This document shows positions 8,972-18,602 of a DNA stretch of 64,000 nucleotides, piece after piece; position 1 is the stretch's first letter, and the number at the start of each line of letters is the position of its first letter. Source of the DNA: an uncultured Candidatus Poseidoniales archaeon (GTDB lineage: Archaea; Thermoplasmatota; Poseidoniia; Poseidoniales; Poseidoniaceae). The DNA lies in assembly GCA_905182125.1 (NCBI GenBank), contig CAJJAV010000003.1, positions 1-64,000 on the forward strand. Direction: 5' to 3'. Under the pieces are notes generated by a model that was not told the DNA's origin, did not search any database, and saw only the letters and a program-made list of their open reading frames with translations. The position numbers and the translations under genes are program-made.

Positions 8972-11900
8972 ATGACCTCGAAACTCCGCCCAATTCTGCT
9001 TGCTTTGCTCTTGGTCTGTTCAACGCTTGGCACCCTTGTCAGCACCGAACTTGACAACCAAACCATTCACGTGTCTTCGGCTCGATCGATGGCATGCACA
9101 GGTGATGTCTGCCTCAATGAAGCACTTCCGAACCCGAACGGCTACGACACCGCAACTTGGCCAAACGGCGAGTGGTTGGAATTGTACAACAGCGGCAACA
9201 CAACCGTCGATATCTCATCTTGGTACGCCACCAACAAAGCCGGAAAGACCCTGTTGTTCAACGAGACAACAATCGTTGGGTATGATGCCAATGATTCAAC
9301 CTCTTGGGAAATTAGCCCGAACGCTTACATGGTCCTTTCAAGGAACGGATTATCAACAACCATGTTTTACCTTGCCAACACAAACGATACCCTCGACTTG
9401 TACGACGGTGCAGGAACCCACATCGATCAAGCCACTTGGAGCTTCGGAAGCAGCGGTTCACCCTCTGGCGTTAGCCTCGAGGAAGACAGTCTTAGCCCCG
9501 TCAACGATTGGGTTGCTACCAACACACCAACACCTGGAGGCATCAACACAGGCAGTGGAACCGGTGGACCGGCCCTCGTGCCAGCTGATCTCAAGATCAA
9601 CGAAGTGATGGCTGATCCTTGGCCCAGTTTTGATGGCGATATGTGGCCTGATGGCGAATGGATTGAAGTGACCAACACCGGTGCTTTAGATTTGGACCTT
9701 ACTGGCTGGAGCATCGAAGATCAAGCTGGGAAAAGGCTCCCATTCAATGCCTCTCACTTAATCGATGCAAACAGTTCTGGTTACCTCATCACACCAGGTG
9801 CAACTCGAATGATTGCCGTCAATGGTTCTGGATCAAGCATGCTCAACAATGGTGTGGAAATGCTGAACTTGAAATGGCCCAATGGAAGCATCGCCCAACA
9901 GGTCGCATGGACCGATAATGAACAAGGCTTCTCGCTTGTTGAAGATTCCACATCCCCTTACATGGTTTATGCATCTTACCCGACACCGAACGCACCAAAC
10001 CCACTTCCACTTGACCAAATTGCTGCAACGGCTTCACCTGTCAGAATGACAGAACTTCTTGCCAACAGCACGGCAGACGGCACGCCATTCCCTGATGGGG
10101 AGTGGGTGGAATTATTCAACAACGGCTCCGCTGATATCGACCTCACAGGATGGTCCATCATCGATGGTATGGGGAACGTGACAATGCTTGACATAGCCTC
10201 CTTGAGCAATGACGAAACCCAAGCAGGCAACACGATCAACGCTGAGAATCGACGCCTTGTTCAATTCACCACAGGCACAGAACTTTGGAACTTCTACAAT
10301 CACCTGATGCTCGTCGACAATGTGGGGAATGTTGTCGATTCAGCCTGGTACACCACTGATTACGGCACCAATGTCTCCCTCATCCCCGCTGAAGTCGCTC
10401 ATGACCCGTGGGTCCCATCGCCTTGGATGACACCAGGTCAACCTGAACCGGACCCTATGGAATCAACCGGTGAAGTGTTCTTCACCGAAGTGATGGCAGA
10501 CGGCGTTGGGAGCGATTCACAGCAATGGCCGCTTGGAGAATGGTTGGAAATCAAGAACGGTGGCGAGGAAGCCATCGATGTTGCAGGTTGGAAACTCCAA
10601 GCTGCAAGCCGAACGTTGACCCTGCACCAGTACAACATGCCATTGCAAGCCACATCGGTCTTGCAACCAGGCGCAGTCGCATTGATTGTGCTCAACGGCA
10701 CAAGCAGTTTCTACCTCAAGCATACCACACCTGACTCCATCGGTTTGGTCGATGCGAATGGGGCTGTGGTCGACACCATCGGATGGTCCTCCTCCGTTGA
10801 AGGTGAATCCCTTATCGCCCCGAACAGCACCCACGCAGGTGCTGGTCCAAGCGGTACCGCTGCTGGTACTGGTTCTGACTGGATCCTTTCAGCGTGGGTA
10901 AGCCCTGGCCAAGACAACCCAGAATGGCCCGAGTACACAGGCTCTGAATCGGTCGTCGTCACCGAGGTCCTTGCCTACTGCATGGATAATTCTGTTGAAC
11001 CAACAGAAGATTGGATTGAATTCCTCAACACTGGAAACGAGAGCCTCAACCTGAGCCGATGGCGCATCGACACAAACGATCAAGATCGGCGTTTCATCCG
11101 TTCCAACGCCATGTGGAACAACACCGACGTAGGATGGAATTCAACCGTGGTTATGCCCGGCGAACGACTGGTTTTCTTAATGGACAAGTCAGTCTTGAGT
11201 GGCCTTGGCGACTCCTTCACTCTTTCAAATCCAGATGGGGCCCCTATAGCGACCGTGCAATGGAGCATTGTCAGTGATTGTCAGACCATGATGCCAGGCG
11301 GAACGGCCGATGCATCTTGGATTCACACCATGTGGCCAAGCCCGGGTGCAATCGAACCAAACGCAAGCCAATTCGCTGATTCAAGCGATGTGATGTTCAC
11401 CCGTTTGATGAGCGAAGGGGAAACCAGTATTTCTTCCAACACTGAATTCTTTGAAATCAGCAACGTAGGTGACAAAACCGCTTTCCTCGAAGGTTGGACC
11501 TTCAGGGTGGTCACCTCTGGTGGAATTGATAATCACATCATCGGCGACGTGACGATTCCAGCAATGAGTGCAGTGATTTTTGCAGCTGATCCAAACGGTT
11601 TAGGCGTCTATGAAGATGGAGTGCTTCACGGTTTCGCATCAAGTTTCAACGATGCCCCCACCCTTCCAAACGATGGAGCAGCACTGCATATGATTGATCC
11701 AACTGGAGACGTCGCAGACACCGTTGTTTACGGTAATGGACCAGTTGACGTGGACGGGTGGACCGGCATAAGTTTAGTCGAACCCGTCTCGGGAATCAAC
11801 CTCATCATTTACCACCGTGGAGATGGATGTGGATCTGTTGAGGACACGGACATGGTTGCTGATTGGCACCACCGGTGGGGACGACTCGGCGGCAGTACCT

Positions 11901-13903
11901 TCTGCGAAGATCAGACCTTCTCTGGTGAATCCATTGTCACACCACTGATCGGGCCAAAGGATGGCTTACTCGACGTGCTCGATTGGCTTGAAGGAGCGAC
12001 TACAAGCCTCAATGTTCACGTCTACCAACTCTCAGAGCCACGTTTGGTGAACGCATTGATCGACGCACAAGCTCGTGGCGTCGATGTCACTGTGGTGCTC
12101 GATGCAGGTTCCCCTGGCTTCTGGTCGGACTTCGACATGATCAACCAATACGGTATGGCAAGTGAACTTGTCAAAGGTGGCGTGACCACGTACTGGTTTG
12201 GTGATGGTGGCGTTGAACCTTATGCTTACATTCACAGCAAGGTGGCAGTGCGAGATGGAACCAGTGTCTGGATTTCTTCGGGCAACTGGAAAAGTTCTTC
12301 GTTGCCAGCACCGGGCGTTCGCGGCAATGTCGACTGGGGCGTTCTCTTGGAAAACCCCGAACTTGCGAGCATTGTTCTCGGACAGATGGCTTTCGATGAA
12401 GAGCCCCTCCGTCAACACATCAAACCGGCTTCTGCTTCGAATGAACCGATCGGTTGGAACATGCCGACCGCCACTGCCGTCGACGGGGAGCGAGCCACTT
12501 CAATCAACGCAACCGTCAATGGAGCGCTTCTAACCTGCCCGGACAATTGCATCGATGGCCTCGTTGATTTGATTGAAAGCGCCGATGAAGAACTGCTCTT
12601 GTCGTTGCAATACCTCGACATGGATTGGTCGTGGGGATGGGGCGATAATCCGATCTTCACTGCATTGAAACAATCAGCAGAGAACGGAGTTCGGGTTCGA
12701 CTGATCATCAATGGAGCCTACCTCGACCAAGACGTTCAGGACGTTGTGGATACGTTCAACGAAGTCTGGAACTCAAGCGATGGCTACGACGTATCTGCGG
12801 TTGTGATGGGTGAAGACGATGATGTGTCTAAATTGCATAACAAAGGCGTTATCGTCGATGGTGAAACGGTCCTCGTCTCGTCGATAAACTGGGGCAACTC
12901 TGCTGTCAATCGGAACCGTGAAATGGGTCTTGTCATCACCTCGGTCGAAGTAACGACACCCTACCGGGTGGCTTGGTTCGAAGATTGGAACCGACTCGAT
13001 AACGTCACAGACACCGACCAAGATGGACTCCCTGATATCTGGGAAGTACCGAATGGCCTAAACAGGACCACTCGAACCCTGCCCGGACCAAACATGCTCG
13101 AAGGCTTGTACGATGCCGATCAAGATGGCATCACCAACCAAGATGAATACAACCTTGGCAGCCATCCAACCAACGCTGATACCGACGGAGACTGCATTAA
13201 CGATGGCGACGAAGTTGCTTGGGCACAGTCCACAGCACTCGACCCGACAATCGAAGATGTCTCCCCGCGCGATGCTTTACTGAAGGCAGATGCTGACATG
13301 GACGGCGTCAATGAATCAGAAGTTCTCGGTTGTGATCTCGGTGGCATTCAAATCGATGAAGAACCCACAGAGCCCGTCGATAACTCCACCCTCGATGATG
13401 ACGCTGATGGTGTCATCAATGCGAAGGACAAATGCCAGGGTACGCTACCAGAAGTACCGGTCAATGTTGACGGTTGCTCGAGCGAACAACGGTTGGCTCA
13501 AGCGACGCCAAGTTCCAGCGATGAAACGAATTTCGGCACTGGGATGATGCTTACACTTATGTTTGCAGGGGTCATATTGGCTCTTGGAGCGTTCTCTATT
13601 CTCAGAAAAATCGAACAAGAAGCAGAGGCAACAAAGGACTTGATTACGCTGGATGCGACCCATCATGATGCGTTAATGGCCGAACCAATCGCCTCTGAAG
13701 GATGGCAAACCCCTGTTCTTGACGGAAGTGGACCCTCTGAAGTGGCCTCTGCCAGCGAGATATCACAAGCCGATTTGGCCCGAGTGCCCGGATGGGATGA
13801 AGCCATGGTGCAGGGCTATCTAGATCTGGGCTGGTCGATGGACCAGTTGGTTGTCTACTATCAAGAACAGGTAGAAGCACACGCTGAATCGACACAAGAT
13901 TGA
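8972..13903 (+). CDS. Giant secreted protein: six lamin-tail domains, two PLD domains, calcium repeats
   Basis: A 1643-residue protein. A signal peptide occupies residues 1-25. Six lamin-tail-like domains start near residues 41, 205, 357, 502, 660 and 806, recognised by the recurring NEVMADP...WPDGEWIEVTNTG...LTGWSI pattern. Two phospholipase-D domains carry intact HxKx4D motifs: H1088-K1090-D1095 (HSKVAVRD) and H1289-K1291-D1296 (HNKGVIVD). Thrombospondin-3-like DxDxDG loops span about 1347-1470, a membrane helix lies near 1523-1546, and a cytoplasmic tail follows. PLD enzymes cleave phosphodiesters in lipids or nucleic acids. Lamin-tail domains often accompany extracellular nucleases, so a surface-tethered nuclease or phospholipase is inferred. 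Confidence 0.85.
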   Translation: MTSKLRPILLALLLVCSTLGTLVSTELDNQTIHVSSARSMACTGDVCLNEALPNPNGYDTATWPNGEWLELYNSGNTTVDISSWYATNKAGKTLLFNETTIVGYDANDSTSWEISPNAYMVLSRNGLSTTMFYLANTNDTLDLYDGAGTHIDQATWSFGSSGSPSGVSLEEDSLSPVNDWVATNTPTPGGINTGSGTGGPALVPADLKINEVMADPWPSFDGDMWPDGEWIEVTNTGALDLDLTGWSIEDQAGKRLPFNASHLIDANSSGYLITPGATRMIAVNGSGSSMLNNGVEMLNLKWPNGSIAQQVAWTDNEQGFSLVEDSTSPYMVYASYPTPNAPNPLPLDQIAATASPVRMTELLANSTADGTPFPDGEWVELFNNGSADIDLTGWSIIDGMGNVTMLDIASLSNDETQAGNTINAENRRLVQFTTGTELWNFYNHLMLVDNVGNVVDSAWYTTDYGTNVSLIPAEVAHDPWVPSPWMTPGQPEPDPMESTGEVFFTEVMADGVGSDSQQWPLGEWLEIKNGGEEAIDVAGWKLQAASRTLTLHQYNMPLQATSVLQPGAVALIVLNGTSSFYLKHTTPDSIGLVDANGAVVDTIGWSSSVEGESLIAPNSTHAGAGPSGTAAGTGSDWILSAWVSPGQDNPEWPEYTGSESVVVTEVLAYCMDNSVEPTEDWIEFLNTGNESLNLSRWRIDTNDQDRRFIRSNAMWNNTDVGWNSTVVMPGERLVFLMDKSVLSGLGDSFTLSNPDGAPIATVQWSIVSDCQTMMPGGTADASWIHTMWPSPGAIEPNASQFADSSDVMFTRLMSEGETSISSNTEFFEISNVGDKTAFLEGWTFRVVTSGGIDNHIIGDVTIPAMSAVIFAADPNGLGVYEDGVLHGFASSFNDAPTLPNDGAALHMIDPTGDVADTVVYGNGPVDVDGWTGISLVEPVSGINLIIYHRGDGCGSVEDTDMVADWHHRWGRLGGSTFCEDQTFSGESIVTPLIGPKDGLLDVLDWLEGATTSLNVHVYQLSEPRLVNALIDAQARGVDVTVVLDAGSPGFWSDFDMINQYGMASELVKGGVTTYWFGDGGVEPYAYIHSKVAVRDGTSVWISSGNWKSSSLPAPGVRGNVDWGVLLENPELASIVLGQMAFDEEPLRQHIKPASASNEPIGWNMPTATAVDGERATSINATVNGALLTCPDNCIDGLVDLIESADEELLLSLQYLDMDWSWGWGDNPIFTALKQSAENGVRVRLIINGAYLDQDVQDVVDTFNEVWNSSDGYDVSAVVMGEDDDVSKLHNKGVIVDGETVLVSSINWGNSAVNRNREMGLVITSVEVTTPYRVAWFEDWNRLDNVTDTDQDGLPDIWEVPNGLNRTTRTLPGPNMLEGLYDADQDGITNQDEYNLGSHPTNADTDGDCINDGDEVAWAQSTALDPTIEDVSPRDALLKADADMDGVNESEVLGCDLGGIQIDEEPTEPVDNSTLDDDADGVINAKDKCQGTLPEVPVNVDGCSSEQRLAQATPSSSDETNFGTGMMLTLMFAGVILALGAFSILRKIEQEAEATKDLITLDATHHDALMAEPIASEGWQTPVLDGSGPSEVASASEISQADLARVPGWDEAMVQGYLDLGWSMDQLVVYYQEQVEAHAESTQD

Positions 13904-13929
13904 CAAGGGACCTCTCGCCAATTGAGACC

Positions 13930-14673
13930 ATGCGTGCCATGCAGACGACAAGCAACCCGGTCCTCTCCGACAATTTTTGGAGCAACATCCCCGCCCATGA
14001 CACAATGTCCTATCAAGGGACGATGCAGAAGATTGGGGTCTTGTTTGGGATCACAATCTTATCTGCGCTCGTGACTGTCTCGATTGGAGCATCCGGTAAC
14101 ATGGGACTCATGGGCATGATGACCATTTCAGGAGCCCTTTTGGGCTTCGGCACCGTTCTTTTCATGGTCATGAAACGACCAAAGAACCCTGCTTTAGGAG
14201 CCATCATTTACGCTGGCTTGGAAGGAATGTTTCTTGGAGGTATTTCGTTTATGTATGAAGGTGCATACTCGGGTATTGTCATGCAGGCCGGAATAGGAAC
14301 CATCTGTATTATTGGCACCATGTACTTCCTTTGGTCTGCAAAGATCATCAAAGCAACCCCTGCATTCCAAGCAGCAATAATCAGCTTGACCATCGGTGTG
14401 GGTGTTTTGTACCTCCTATCCTTCCTCCTCTCCTTCACAGGTTTGCAAGTTCCATTCCTGCACTCATCGGGACCGATTGGAATTATCCTGACATTGTTTA
14501 TTCTTGGTATAGCGTCGTTGAACCTCATACTGGACTTTCATTTCATTGAACGAGGCATTAGCAATAACTCGCCTAAAACCGGTGAATGGTGGGCTGCCTT
14601 TGGCTTGCTCATCACCGTGATTTGGGTTTACATTGAGATGCTCCGCTTGTTGTCGAAGGTACGGAACCAGTGA
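13930..14673 (+). CDS. Bax inhibitor-1/YccA family membrane protein
   Basis: A 247-residue protein with seven predicted helices and the typical family course. It includes NPALGAIIYAGLEGMFLGGISFMYE near the second and third helices and a conserved C-terminal ILDFHFIERG...WWAAFGLLITVIWVYIEMLRLL ending. Family members form pH-sensitive calcium-leak channels; the archaeal role is unknown. The ATG at 13930 is preferred. A TTG at 13900 overlapping the upstream stop is in frame, but adds ten polar residues. The next gene begins with a GTG overlapping this stop. Confidence 0.85.
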   Translation: MRAMQTTSNPVLSDNFWSNIPAHDTMSYQGTMQKIGVLFGITILSALVTVSIGASGNMGLMGMMTISGALLGFGTVLFMVMKRPKNPALGAIIYAGLEGMFLGGISFMYEGAYSGIVMQAGIGTICIIGTMYFLWSAKIIKATPAFQAAIISLTIGVGVLYLLSFLLSFTGLQVPFLHSSGPIGIILTLFILGIASLNLILDFHFIERGISNNSPKTGEWWAAFGLLITVIWVYIEMLRLLSKVRNQ

Positions 14674-15641
14674 TTGCTTTGGCGCGCCGCATCCCTACGG
14701 TCAATTTCGCAGACATGACAGGAGATGAAGCAGCACAAACAAGGTTTGTTCAAGCGGTTGGAGATTCCCTCAAAGACATCGGGTTCTTTGCACTTGAACA
14801 TCATGGCATCGATCTTGGACTCATTGAACAAGCCTACAGTCAAGGTGATGCTTTTTTCTCCTTACCACGAAGCATCAAACAGGGGTACTTGCAACCAGAG
14901 ATTGCACACCAGCGAGGCTACACTGCTTTTGGCGTAGAACACGCGAAAGACAACGATGCTCCAGACCTGAAGGAGTTTTGGCAAAACGGTCGAACCCACA
15001 GCGGCCAGGAGCCTGCTCCAACTTACCCTGCCAATGTATGGCCTGATGCTGATGCACCAGGGTTCAGACAAGTGATCGATGGTCTGTTTGAACAGATGGA
15101 AGCATTGGCTCAGCACCTCCTGAGCGCTTGCAGTGCGTACCTCGGAAAACCCACTGACTGGCTCAACAAAATGAGTCAAGAAGGAAACACAATCATGCGA
15201 ATCATCCACTATCCACCCGTCGGTGATGATGCCCCCAGTGGCGCTGTTCGTTCCGCACCGCATGAAGACATCAACCTGATCACGCTGCTGGTAACAGCAA
15301 CCGCTGATGGACTCCAAGTGATGGACCACGACGGCAGTTGGATCGATGTTGAAGGTGATGCTCGGTACATCATCGTTGATTCTGGCGACATGTTACAGAA
15401 CATCACCAATGGATTGTTCCGTTCAACGACTCACCGGGTGATCAACCCGAAGGACACCGCATCGCGCCGATTCTCAATGCCAATGTTTGTCCACCCACGA
15501 AATGAAATCGATTTGACACCACGACCAGAGTTTATCACTCAAACTGGAGGGCAGGCTAAGTATTCTTCAATCACGGCCGGTGCTTATTTGCACCAACGCT
15601 TGGTCGAAATTGGCTTAGCCGAACCCGAGGATGAAGCATGA
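14670..15641 (+). CDS. 2-oxoglutarate/Fe(II) oxygenase, isopenicillin-N-synthase type
   Basis: A 323-residue soluble enzyme. The N-terminal DIOX_N domain (IPTVNFADMTGD...DIGFFALEHHGI) is followed by a jelly-roll core with metal ligands H198 and D200 (HEDINLITLL) and H255 (THRV), plus an Arg near 266 (RRFSMPMF) that would bind 2-oxoglutarate. It belongs to the family of plant-type dioxygenases and isopenicillin N synthase; the substrate cannot be told. It starts at GTG 14670 in a GTGA overlap with the preceding stop and overlaps the start of the phosphorylase gene by four bases, so the three genes are translationally linked. Confidence 0.85.
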   Translation: MIALARRIPTVNFADMTGDEAAQTRFVQAVGDSLKDIGFFALEHHGIDLGLIEQAYSQGDAFFSLPRSIKQGYLQPEIAHQRGYTAFGVEHAKDNDAPDLKEFWQNGRTHSGQEPAPTYPANVWPDADAPGFRQVIDGLFEQMEALAQHLLSACSAYLGKPTDWLNKMSQEGNTIMRIIHYPPVGDDAPSGAVRSAPHEDINLITLLVTATADGLQVMDHDGSWIDVEGDARYIIVDSGDMLQNITNGLFRSTTHRVINPKDTASRRFSMPMFVHPRNEIDLTPRPEFITQTGGQAKYSSITAGAYLHQRLVEIGLAEPEDEA

Positions 15642-16957
15642 GTGACTTGATTCAACGCCTATGCGATGCCATTGAAAATGGTCAAGCCATGGATCCTGAA
15701 GATTTGTCGACTTTCATCCAGCACGTTGCTGCACGAACCCTTTCAGTTGAACACATCACACAATGGCTGCGTACCGTCCATAAAAACGGAATCAGTTCCA
15801 AAGACACCGTGCTTTTGACAAAGGGGATGATGCATTCAGGAGCCGTGCTGACGTGGGACCCTGAACGACTGATAGCCGACAAACACAGCACGGGAGGTGT
15901 TGGCGACAAGATGTCCTTGATGCTGGCCCCTGCTCTTGCCGCTTGTGGTGTTGAGGTGCCAATGTTGGCTGGTCGTGGCCTCGGCCACACGGGTGGTACC
16001 ATCGATAAATTGGAAGCCATCCCTGGATTCAGTTGTGAACTCAATCCGGCGCAAATGCAAACCATTGTTGATGATGTGGGGTGCTGCATCGCTGCACAAA
16101 ACGAAGCAATCGCACCGGCCGATGGTCTGCTGTACGCCATTCGAGACGTGACGAACACGGTTGATAGCATTCCTTTAATCACCGCTTCAATCGTTTCCAA
16201 AAAGGCTGCTGAGGGACTCAAGGCCCTGGTATTGGATGTAAAATGTGGCCGGGCTGCTTTCATGACAACGCACGATGATGCACGATCGTTAGCGGCGTCA
16301 ATGGTTGGGGCTGCAAAGGGTCTTGGTATCCAAACCATCGCTCAGATCACCGACATGAATGAGCCCATTGGAAGCAATGTAGGGAATGCGCTAGAGATTT
16401 TAGAAAGCATCGAGGTGCTCAATGGACGGGGTTCGGCTGATACAGTGAACCTTGTTGCCATGCAGGGCGGTGCGTTGCTCATGTTGCTTGGTTTAGCAAA
16501 GGACCAACATGCTGGAGAAGAAAAAATCATTTCGAGCCTAAAAAATGGCAAAGCCGCACTGCGATTCGAACGCATGTGCGTGGCCCAAGGAGTGGCAAAG
16601 GAGACGGCAAGCCAACTCATGGCATCCCCTCATGCGGTCTTGCCGCGAGCCAAGCACATCACTCATCTGCTGGTTGAAGGGGACGGTTTCGTAGAAGGAA
16701 TCGATGCAATGACGCTTGCTGAAGTGGCCCGAACCCACGGCGCTGGCCGGTTCAAACTTGAGGATACCATCGACGCAGCTGTTGGGTTTGTCCTTTCGAG
16801 AAGCAAAGGAGATCGAGTAATAACTGGCCAAGACTGGCTTGAAATCCATCATAACCAACCGCTGACTGAACAACAAAACAAGGCTCTCATGGGCGCATTA
16901 ACCATCTCCAAAAGGCCAATTCTGCCCCTTCAGCGTCTCATCGAGATTGTCGAATGA
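15638..16957 (+). CDS. deoA: Thymidine/pyrimidine nucleoside phosphorylase
   Basis: This 439-residue enzyme cleaves pyrimidine nucleosides with phosphate to base and (deoxy)ribose 1-phosphate in nucleoside salvage. The family signature KHSTGGVGDK sits at residues 82-91, followed by AGRGLGHTGGTIDKLEAIPG and the phosphate/substrate segment DVTNTVDSIPLITASIVSKK. The archaeal AMP phosphorylase relative has an extra N-terminal domain of about 80 residues that is absent here, so a bacterial-type nucleoside phosphorylase is more likely. It overlaps the oxygenase gene by ATGA. Confidence 0.92.
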   Translation: MSDLIQRLCDAIENGQAMDPEDLSTFIQHVAARTLSVEHITQWLRTVHKNGISSKDTVLLTKGMMHSGAVLTWDPERLIADKHSTGGVGDKMSLMLAPALAACGVEVPMLAGRGLGHTGGTIDKLEAIPGFSCELNPAQMQTIVDDVGCCIAAQNEAIAPADGLLYAIRDVTNTVDSIPLITASIVSKKAAEGLKALVLDVKCGRAAFMTTHDDARSLAASMVGAAKGLGIQTIAQITDMNEPIGSNVGNALEILESIEVLNGRGSADTVNLVAMQGGALLMLLGLAKDQHAGEEKIISSLKNGKAALRFERMCVAQGVAKETASQLMASPHAVLPRAKHITHLLVEGDGFVEGIDAMTLAEVARTHGAGRFKLEDTIDAAVGFVLSRSKGDRVITGQDWLEIHHNQPLTEQQNKALMGALTISKRPILPLQRLIEIVE

Positions 16958-16979
16958 GAGTGGGCGGGCCCGAAGCCGT

Positions 16980-16987
16980 CATAAAGG
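16980..16987 (+). promoter_or_regulatory. TATA element of tRNA-Asn
   Basis: CATAAAGG lies about 25 bases upstream of the mature tRNA 5' end at 17008, the expected archaeal TATA spacing if transcription starts at or near the tRNA. Confidence 0.55.
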
Positions 16988-17007
16988 GGAGGCGGTTCGC
17001 CAAAGAT

Positions 17008-17080
17008 GCCGATTTAGCTTAGCTGGTGGAGCGTGGGACTGTTAATCCCAAGGTCGAGGGTTCGAGCCCCTCAATCGGCG
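17008..17080 (+). tRNA. tRNA-Asn (GTT)
   Basis: A 73-base cloverleaf with acceptor GCCGATT/AATCGGC, anticodon stem GGGA/TCCC, loop CTGTTAA with anticodon GTT, T loop TTCGAGC and discriminator G, as expected for asparagine. CCA is not encoded here; the next bases are TAA. No intron is visible. Confidence 0.95.
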
Positions 17081-17099
17081 TAATTCAAAAACCGTAGGT

Positions 17100-18050
17100 T
17101 CATTCCCATTCAATGGTGCCAGGAGGCTTGTGAGTGATGTCATACACCACTCGGTTTGCTGCTCCTTTCACCGTATTGGTGATCCTGGTGCTGATCTTCT
17201 GTAGAATGCGATGAGGGATTTCCGAGTAGCGGGCTGACATGCCGTCCATTGACTGAACTGCACGAACAACAATGGTTTCTCCATAGACACGAACATCGCC
17301 GTGGACGCCAACGCTGCGAACTGGAAGAAGCGCAGCGAAGTATTGCCACGGTATTTCCATATCGCCAGCCTCTGCTGCCATTTCAAATTCTTCTTCAACA
17401 ATTGCACACGCTTCTCGAACAACTTCAACCCGCTCTGGAGTGAGTTCCCCAAGGGTTCGCACTGCAAGGCCTGGACCCGGGAAGGGTTGGCGTTCTGCGA
17501 CGTTGATTTTGAGGGCACGAGCTAATTCCCGCACTTCGTCTTTGTAGAGGTCACGAAGAGGTTCGACCACGCTGAGGGTCATGTCTTCTGGAAGACCACC
17601 GACGTTGTGATGGGACTTGATTGTGTCTCGGACACCGCCGCCAGATTCAATCCAATCAGGAGCAATGGTACCCTGGACGAGGTATTTAGCGCCGACTTTT
17701 TCTTGCTCGTCTTCGAAGATGCGAATGAAAAGCTCGCCGATGATTTTACGCTTCTGTTCGGGTTCAGTGACGCCCTTAAGCGCCTCAAAGTACCGATCTG
17801 CTGCTTTTACTGTCACCAAGTTCTCGATTCCTTGTTCTGCGAGCAAAGCTTCGATTTCCTCGGTTTCGTTTTTGCGCATGAAGCCTGTATCGACATAAAC
17901 GCAATGGAGTAAACCACCAACTGCCTGGTTCGCAATCACTGCAGCAACGGTTGAATCAACGCCGCCAGAACAAGCAATGATGGCAATGTCATCGATGGTC
18001 TCACGAAGATAAGCGATGGATTCCTCTATGAACTCCGAGGTATCGAACAT
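17100..18050 (-). CDS. guaAB: GMP synthase, ATP-pyrophosphatase subunit
   Basis: This 316-residue enzyme adenylates XMP and aminates it to GMP, using ammonia from a separate glutaminase subunit. The PP-loop SGGVDST is at residues 28-34. The C-terminal dimerisation/XMP domain shows RQPFPGPGLAVR, a loop with PVRSVGVHGD, and the end FDIT-like segment VYDITHKPPGTIEWE. The glutaminase domain found in bacterial GuaA is missing, as is normal in archaea; no separate glutaminase gene lies in the window. Its ATG directly follows the stop of purE. Confidence 0.95.
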   Translation of the reverse strand: MFDTSEFIEESIAYLRETIDDIAIIACSGGVDSTVAAVIANQAVGGLLHCVYVDTGFMRKNETEEIEALLAEQGIENLVTVKAADRYFEALKGVTEPEQKRKIIGELFIRIFEDEQEKVGAKYLVQGTIAPDWIESGGGVRDTIKSHHNVGGLPEDMTLSVVEPLRDLYKDEVRELARALKINVAERQPFPGPGLAVRTLGELTPERVEVVREACAIVEEEFEMAAEAGDMEIPWQYFAALLPVRSVGVHGDVRVYGETIVVRAVQSMDGMSARYSEIPHRILQKISTRITNTVKGAANRVVYDITHKPPGTIEWE

Positions 18051-18530
18051 TTATTGTCCCCCGTTGACTTCTGCATCTTGGGCCTTGACCTTGGCAACTT
18101 GGTCAAGTTTGTTTTGCTTCAAGGCTGCAGCATAGTCTGGGTTCTTCAATGCAAGAATCTGCGTTGCGAGGTATCCGGCGTTATCACCACGATCGACACC
18201 AACAGTAGCCGCCGGAACACCCGGTGGCAACTGAACAATGGAAAGCAGGGAATCAAATGGAACACGGCCACCACAAGGGACGCCAATCACAGGTTTGGTG
18301 GTCAATGCCGCAACTGCACCAGGCAGAGCAGCAGCGAGTCCAGCCATTGCGATGAACACTTGGCAGCCATCTGCTTCTGCTTGATTGATGATTTCTTCTA
18401 CGAACACAGGGGAGCGGTGAGCGCTTGCAACACGAAGTTGGTAGGGCACGCTAAAGTGGTCGAGAATCTTTGTACATTTTTCTGCAACCGGAAGGTCAGA
18501 AGACGAGCCCAAGAGTATGGTGACATCCAT
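18051..18530 (-). CDS. purE: N5-CAIR mutase / PurE
   Basis: This 159-residue enzyme interconverts N5-carboxyaminoimidazole ribonucleotide and CAIR in purine synthesis. Visible signatures are ILLGSSSDLP near the N-terminus, the ASAHRSP substrate loop, the IAMAGLAAALPGAVAALT helix region and PVIGVPCG. A start at 18560 adds ten basic residues (MMNHPRRRSD) in the same frame; MDVTILLG at 18530 is the usual family start. It is followed with no gap by guaAB, so two purine-pathway enzymes are co-transcribed. Confidence 0.93.
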   Translation of the reverse strand: MDVTILLGSSSDLPVAEKCTKILDHFSVPYQLRVASAHRSPVFVEEIINQAEADGCQVFIAMAGLAAALPGAVAALTTKPVIGVPCGGRVPFDSLLSIVQLPPGVPAATVGVDRGDNAGYLATQILALKNPDYAAALKQNKLDQVAKVKAQDAEVNGGQ

Positions 18531-18602
18531 GTCACTACGCCGGCGCGGGTGGTTCATCAAGATGCCTCTTGGAACTCATGCCCAGTCGAGGGCCAAAAGG
18601 GC

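Noticed and set aside
15682-16338. A 218-codon minus-strand frame opposite deoA
   Set aside because: It is antisense to a signature-bearing enzyme, with Ser/Pro-rich shadow composition.
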